Shown piece after piece: positions 5,816 to 9,175 of a stretch of 9,175 nt of DNA (its first letter is position 1; the number at the start of each line of letters is the position of its first letter). The stretch is from the NCBI GenBank assembly GCA_947458775.1, contig CANGZX010000015.1:1-9175 (forward strand). Reading direction: 5' to 3'. A program made the position numbers and the translations under genes. The DNA is from Sphingobacteriaceae bacterium. Lineage in GTDB: Bacteria > Bacteroidota > Bacteroidia > Sphingobacteriales > Sphingobacteriaceae. Under the pieces are notes generated by a model, which searched no databases, was not told the DNA's origin, and was given only the letters and a program-made list of their open reading frames with translations.

Positions 5816-7252
5816 TTATGGCCAAACACCCATGTTTGAGTAAGATACCGCTATTTTATCAATAGCATTCACAAAGGCAGCTATACGTAGCGTTTTAATT
5901 TTCGGATTAGCCATTTTCACATCCCTAATCTCGTGGTAAGAACGTATCATGGTATCTTCTAAACCAGAATTTACCAATTCTAGCTCTGTAGCACCTTTAA
6001 CAATAACGCTACGTTGTTCTGGGCTTAATTTTACACCAGTAGAAGCTTCCACCATATTTACAATGTTTTCGTTGGCCGTTTCTTCATAGCGTTTATCCAT
6101 ACGACCGAAAGCAACATGCGAAAGGTTTTTCAACCACTCGAAATAAGAAACGGTTACACCGCCTGCATTGCAATACATATCAGGGATAATAATACCACCT
6201 TGTTTTACAAACATTTCTTCGGCACCTGGGGTGGTGGGACCATTCGCTGCTTCGGCAATAATTTTTGCATGAATACGCACTACATTTTCTTCTGTAATTT
6301 GATTTTCTAATGCAGCAGGAACTAAAATATCACAAGGTTGCTCTAATCCTTCGAGCGATTTTTTAAATTCTTTTTGAGCTCCTTTAAATCCTAAAATAGA
6401 TCCGCTAGCTTTGCGGTGGTTAAATACCTCATCAATATCTAAGCCTTTTTCATTGTAAATAGCGCCTTCAAATTCGCAAAGGCCAACAATAATGGCTCCA
6501 AACTCGGCTAAAAATTTAGCAGAATGGTAACCTACATTTCCTAAACCTTGTACAATTACCCGTTTTCCGGCTAATCCAGGGGTTAAACCCAAGGCTTTCA
6601 TGTCTTCTGCAACGGATACACATTCGCGAACCGCAATGGCTACACCTCTACCGGTTGCCTCACGACGACCGGCAATACCATGTAAAGCAATTGGTTTACC
6701 AGTTACACAACCTAGGGCATCTAATTGGCCTGGGTTCATAGTTTGGTAGGTATCTGCAATCCAGCTCATTTCCCGTTCGCCAGATCCGTAATCGGGTGCA
6801 GGCACATCAATACCGGGGCCAATAAAATTTTTCTTAACCAATTCTACGGTATAGCGTCTGGTTATATTTTCTAATTCGGCAACCGTATAACTTTTCGGGT
6901 TGATTTTAATACCACCTTTTGCACCACCAAATGGAACATTTACAATGGCACATTTGTAGGTCATTAAAGCGGCTAAAGCCATTACTTCATCCTCGTTTAC
7001 CATTTCGCTGTAACGAATACCACCTTTGGTTGGCGATTTATGATGAGAATGCTCTACACGCCATGCATCTATCACTTCTAACCCATCACCTTTTCTAATA
7101 GGAAAACGGAAACGGTACACACTGTTACATGATTTAATTTGATCTAATAAACCGGCAGGGTGATTAGTAAACTGTGCCGCATGATCAAAGAATTGGCATA
7201 CATCTCCGAAAAAAGTTAGTTCTTCAGAGGCTGCTCCTGATTTTGTTGACAT
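5816..7252 (-). CDS. gdh: Glutamate dehydrogenase (Glu/Leu/Phe/Val family, animal-type)
   Basis: This 478-residue cytoplasmic enzyme interconverts glutamate with 2-oxoglutarate and ammonia. Substrate-site residues are visible: KSPTKGGIR (Lys76 region), MTYK (Lys100), PFGGAKGG with the catalytic Lys112, and [14 protein letters not shown] with Asp154. The NAD(P) domain has QGLGNVG (GxGxxG at 236-241) and an acidic Glu260 after the second strand, which favours NAD but does not prove it. Long stretches ([45 protein letters not shown]) resemble mammalian mitochondrial enzymes as I recall them. Between FEWLKNL and NSGLEDTM it has an insert reminiscent of a shortened antenna. The gene sits between ccmD-like and ccmE, but has its own candidate promoter and a strong terminator, so it is probably transcribed separately. 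A branched-chain amino acid role is less likely given the size and motifs. Confidence 0.95.
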   Translation of the reverse strand: MSTKSGAASEELTFFGDVCQFFDHAAQFTNHPAGLLDQIKSCNSVYRFRFPIRKGDGLEVIDAWRVEHSHHKSPTKGGIRYSEMVNEDEVMALAALMTYKCAIVNVPFGGAKGGIKINPKSYTVAELENITRRYTVELVKKNFIGPGIDVPAPDYGSGEREMSWIADTYQTMNPGQLDALGCVTGKPIALHGIAGRREATGRGVAIAVRECVSVAEDMKALGLTPGLAGKRVIVQGLGNVGYHSAKFLAEFGAIIVGLCEFEGAIYNEKGLDIDEVFNHRKASGSILGFKGAQKEFKKSLEGLEQPCDILVPAALENQITEENVVRIHAKIIAEAANGPTTPGAEEMFVKQGGIIIPDMYCNAGGVTVSYFEWLKNLSHVAFGRMDKRYEETANENIVNMVEASTGVKLSPEQRSVIVKGATELELVNSGLEDTMIRSYHEIRDVKMANPKIKTLRIAAFVNAIDKIAVSYSNMGVWP

Positions 7253-7287
7253 ATTCTGTTTGTATTAATTGACTGATTAGTTCGATG

Positions 7288-7320
7288 CAAAGTTGAGTGA
7301 AAAAATATCAATCTTGCAAA
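7288..7320 (-). promoter_or_regulatory. Candidate Bacteroidota promoter for gdh
   Basis: On the minus strand TTTG (7320-7317) and CAACTTTG (7295-7288; one mismatch to TAnnTTTG) are separated by 21 bases, a normal spacing. The box is followed by CATCGAA, nearly the same as the CACCGAA after the fdx box. The predicted leader before the gdh ATG is about 28 bases and has no Shine-Dalgarno sequence. Confidence 0.45.
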
Positions 7321-7338
7321 TAAAAAATTGTTAGTGTA

Positions 7339-7377
7339 TGGCTTACACATTTGCTAAAAAATAGCAAAACAAAGCCA
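7339..7377 (-). terminator. Two-part hairpin just after the ccmD-like gene
   Basis: On the minus strand TGGCTT (7377-7372) pairs with AAGCCA (7344-7339). Inside it TTTGCTA (7368-7362) pairs with TAGCAAA (7356-7350) around a T5 loop. The structure starts one base after the ccmD-like stop codon. It may end or protect the ccmBCD transcript, but no T-run follows directly; a T6 lies about 12 bases further on. Since it is also upstream of the gdh promoter, a regulatory site is an alternative. Confidence 0.35.
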
Positions 7378-7378
7378 A

Positions 7379-7597
7379 TTATCCTTTAGCGCCGTTTTTT
7401 TCTAGTTTACTTACTTTCTTATCTATAGAAAATAAAAAAACTAAAACGCCCGCTAAAATAACCGACATCACGCTGACTACCACATAAATCATACCCGAAC
7501 TTCTTAAGCCATCGGCCATTTCAACAGACGACGATTGGGCCAAAACCGATAATGAGGTCGCAGAAAGCAGCGTTAATACACCTATTTTTTTCTTCAT
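7379..7597 (-). CDS. CcmD-like small membrane protein
   Basis: This 72-residue protein has an apparent signal peptide (about 1-20, MKKKIGVLTLLSATSLSVLA followed by QSS), a short polar part, one membrane helix (about 36-56, IYVVVSVMSVILAGVLVFLF) and a charged tail (DKKVSKLEKNG). Its place directly after ccmC (5-base gap) and its single helix with a basic cytoplasmic tail fit the CcmD-like proteins of Bacteroidota. In Proteobacteria CcmD helps release holo-CcmE from the CcmABC complex. Sequence similarity among CcmD proteins is very low, so the call rests mainly on context and topology. The apparent cleavable signal peptide is unlike classical CcmD, which has only the one helix. Confidence 0.75.
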   Translation of the reverse strand: MKKKIGVLTLLSATSLSVLAQSSSVEMADGLRSSGMIYVVVSVMSVILAGVLVFLFSIDKKVSKLEKNGAKG

Positions 7598-7602
7598 AGT
7601 TT

Positions 7603-8256
7603 CTAAAATTTATGCTGTAATAAACGGATTCGGTAGCGAATGTTACTTATCCAAACACCTAGCAAAATCCACCCGATAACGGCCGGATAAAATACCAAAC
7701 GCATATTGCTATCCAAATCGTACGAGTTAAAACCTGGGTTACCTCCATTTCCCGGATGTAGGGAGTCGGTCATTCGTGGTAGGATAAATAACAATACAAC
7801 CATAATAGGAAATGCAAAAATATTATAGATAGCAGAGATTTTAGCTCTTTTCTGCGATTCATCGATGGAACTCCGCAATACGATATAGGCTAAATACATT
7901 AGGGTAGATATGGCGGAACCATTTAATTTCGGATCGTTGGGCCAAGGGGCTCCCCAAGTAAAATTTGCCCAAATCATACCGGTACCTAGGCCTAAAAATC
8001 CAAATACAATACCGGTATTAACAGTTTCAACGGCCATAAAATCGTGCTTTTCATCGGCAGACGACAAGTACTTGATGCTATTAATTACCGAAAGAAGGTA
8101 AAGAAAAATCATGGTGAACCACATAGGCACGTGAAAATATAAGTTACGAATGGTTTCGTGCAAAATGGGTAATCTAGGGACCGCTACTAATAAGCCTGCT
8201 ATAAAGGAATAAATCAGGAGTACAGCCGCTAAAATTTTCCACCAGTTTTTAGTCAT
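7603..8256 (-). CDS. ccmC: Haem-handling membrane protein CcmC
   Basis: CcmC loads haem onto CcmE at the outer face of the cytoplasmic membrane. With the start at 8256 the protein has 217 residues and about six membrane segments. Haem-ligand His are visible: His42 in NLYFHVPMWF and His167 in DSLHPGNG. The tryptophan-rich motif between them is WGAPWPND (101-108), where Asn107 stands in place of the usual third Trp of WGxxWxWD. I chose the Met at 8256 (MTKNWWKILAAV), 10 bases after the ccmB stop, because it puts the first membrane segment at residues 5-25 as in relatives. An upstream ATG at 8322 would add 22 residues and overlap ccmB by 56 bases. Confidence 0.92.
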   Translation of the reverse strand: MTKNWWKILAAVLLIYSFIAGLLVAVPRLPILHETIRNLYFHVPMWFTMIFLYLLSVINSIKYLSSADEKHDFMAVETVNTGIVFGFLGLGTGMIWANFTWGAPWPNDPKLNGSAISTLMYLAYIVLRSSIDESQKRAKISAIYNIFAFPIMVVLLFILPRMTDSLHPGNGGNPGFNSYDLDSNMRLVFYPAVIGWILLGVWISNIRYRIRLLQHKF

Positions 8257-8266
8257 ATAGGGGGGA

Positions 8267-8929
8267 TTAATCACGCCAAAGGTAAGGAAACAAAACCAAA
8301 GAGGATGCAATAACGAGTACATTCAAACTAAGCAAAATGACTATCTCGTCGTAACTCACAGACCTATCTAAACCATCCATGGCATTTTTAGAAAATTTAA
8401 TAAGCAAAATGAGTAAAGGTATAATAACCGGAAAACTGAGTACGGCCATTAAACTGCCCGGGTTATTTGCTTTTGCTGCAATGCCCGAAATCAGGGTAAA
8501 TACACTGGCAAAACTTATACTACCTAGCAGCACCGCCAAAAAATAAAACAAGAGGTCTTGAACCTGGTTTGAAAATACAACTTGATAGAAGAATAGTGCT
8601 ATGGTAGACAACAGCAGCATGAGCAAGCAGTTATAAATAATTTTAGAAAGAATAATGGCTTGAGGTGATGCCAAGGTGTACAAATACAAGTGTCGGCCAG
8701 CCGGCTCTTGCACAAAACTTTTTACCAGGGCATTAATAGAGGCAAACAAAAGAATAATCCAAAACAATACGTTCCAGGTTGGACCTTGTATACCTCCTTT
8801 AAAAGATAAATAACACACAAAAATGGTTGAAACCACATACAATACTATGCCATTTAAGGCATACCGGGAACGCCATTCTAAGATGAGTTCTTTAGCTATA
8901 AGAGATTTCACTTGGTGTATCAAGCTCAT
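8267..8929 (-). CDS. ccmB: Haem exporter ABC permease subunit CcmB
   Basis: This 220-residue membrane protein has the size of CcmB and six hydrophobic segments (roughly 27-43, 53-70, 90-118, 125-150, 158-178, 195-216). The family block FVQEPAGRHLYLYTLASP (72-89) follows the second segment, and the N-terminal IAKELILEWRSRYALNG lies on the cytoplasmic side. CcmB forms an ABC complex with the ATPase CcmA that, with CcmC and CcmD, releases holo-CcmE. It is the first gene of the ccmB-ccmC-ccmD-like unit. Unlike in many Ccm operons, ccmA is not directly upstream; the next gene is a divergent ogt-like gene. A perfect TAnnTTTG box ends 4 bases before the ATG, so the transcript is probably leaderless. 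Confidence 0.93.
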   Translation of the reverse strand: MSLIHQVKSLIAKELILEWRSRYALNGIVLYVVSTIFVCYLSFKGGIQGPTWNVLFWIILLFASINALVKSFVQEPAGRHLYLYTLASPQAIILSKIIYNCLLMLLLSTIALFFYQVVFSNQVQDLLFYFLAVLLGSISFASVFTLISGIAAKANNPGSLMAVLSFPVIIPLLILLIKFSKNAMDGLDRSVSYDEIVILLSLNVLVIASSLVLFPYLWRD

Positions 8930-8933
8930 GCCA

Positions 8934-8941
8934 CAAAGATA
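8934..8941 (-). promoter_or_regulatory. -7 promoter box for the ccmBCD unit
   Basis: On the minus strand TATCTTTG (8941-8934) matches TAnnTTTG exactly. It is followed by TGGC and then the ccmB ATG. A TTTT about 21 bases upstream is a poor -33 box. Transcription should begin at, or within a few bases of, the start codon. The 61-base gap is shared with the divergent ogt-like gene, for which I find only a one-mismatch box (TTAATTTG, 8945-8952) with no -33 partner. Confidence 0.45.
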
Positions 8942-8990
8942 ATTTTAATTTGCCTAGCTACTAAAAGTAAAATGCGTAATTTCAATCATC

Positions 8991-9175
8991 ATGTATAAGT
9001 CAACACTGCATAGCCCCATTGGCATCTTGCTCATTCAAGCAGATGAAGTGTCTGTTCGGAGTATTCAATTTGTAGAAAATGAAATAAGACAAGATCCGAG
9101 TGAATTAACCGAATGGGCTAAAATTGAGCTTTCGGCTTATTTTGAGGGTAAATTGAGCATATTTACATTCCCCAT
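8991..9175 (+). CDS. ogt: Methylated-DNA-protein cysteine methyltransferase-like, N-terminal part
   Basis: The first 61 residues are visible; the gene runs off the right edge. The start MYKSTLHSPIGILLIQADE, the following strand (VRSIQFV) and the helix ending WAKIELSAYFEGKLSIFTFP match the N-terminal domain of O6-alkylguanine-DNA alkyltransferases (Ogt/AdaB type). These transfer alkyl groups from guanine O6 to a Cys in a PCHR motif. That C-terminal catalytic domain is outside the window, so activity cannot be confirmed. The gene is divergent from ccmB with 61 bases between the ATGs. No Shine-Dalgarno sequence is present. Confidence 0.82.
   Translation, partial: MYKSTLHSPIGILLIQADEVSVRSIQFVENEIRQDPSELTEWAKIELSAYFEGKLSIFTFP

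Noticed and set aside
8254..8322. Longer CcmC start at 8322, adding 22 residues
   Set aside because: It overlaps ccmB by 56 bases and puts unusual hydrophobic sequence before the normal first membrane segment. The Met at 8256 fits family length and lies 10 bases after the ccmB stop.
8959..8969. Short inverted repeat TACT-AAA-AGTA between ccmB and the ogt-like gene
   Set aside because: Four-base arms are expected by chance, and nothing else marks it as an operator.

Overview
The window looks like chromosomal DNA of a Bacteroidota bacterium, probably of the Sphingobacteriia/Cytophagia type. The evidence is the AT-rich sequence, the absence of Shine-Dalgarno sequences before almost every gene, promoter boxes of the Bacteroidota form TAnnTTTG just upstream of several genes, and proteins that resemble that phylum's versions (M24 peptidase, CcmE with a CPSKY motif, a 72-residue CcmD-like protein, a DUF2520 protein). 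All complete genes lie on the minus strand. The two plus-strand genes are both cut by the window edges.

Layout from left to right: the last 113 residues of an M24 metallopeptidase (plus strand) run convergently into maf. A compact minus-strand block then holds, in transcription order (right to left), ccmE, ccmF, a Rossmann/DUF2520 protein, a promoter, fdx, iscX, kdsC and maf. Gaps inside the block are 2-3 bases, except for the 44-base gap carrying the fdx promoter. To the right are a 160-base spacer (gdh terminator plus a candidate ccmE promoter), a glutamate dehydrogenase gene with its own candidate promoter, a possible 3' hairpin, and a second minus-strand operon ccmB-ccmC-ccmD-like. A divergent ogt-like gene starts at the right edge. 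No stretch longer than 300 bases lacks a gene.

Functionally, the main content is most of a System I (Ccm) cytochrome c maturation pathway. CcmB and CcmC, with a small CcmD-like membrane protein, load haem onto the chaperone CcmE; CcmF takes haem from CcmE and attaches it to apocytochrome c outside the cytoplasmic membrane. The ATPase CcmA and the thiol-handling CcmG and CcmH are not in the window. CcmE has Cys where the classical haem-binding His would be, and the CcmC tryptophan-rich motif is altered. The other genes are housekeeping: ISC-type ferredoxin and IscX (Fe-S metabolism), KdsC (KDO for lipopolysaccharide), Maf (nucleotide pyrophosphatase), glutamate dehydrogenase (carbon/nitrogen metabolism) and an alkylated-DNA repair protein.

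I see no mobile element, CRISPR array, tRNA, rRNA or plainly novel system. The points most worth a second look are the variant Ccm system, a terminator-like hairpin inside the 3' end of the M24 gene, promoters lying so close to the ATG that the transcripts should be leaderless, and an animal-type glutamate dehydrogenase with a short antenna-like insert.
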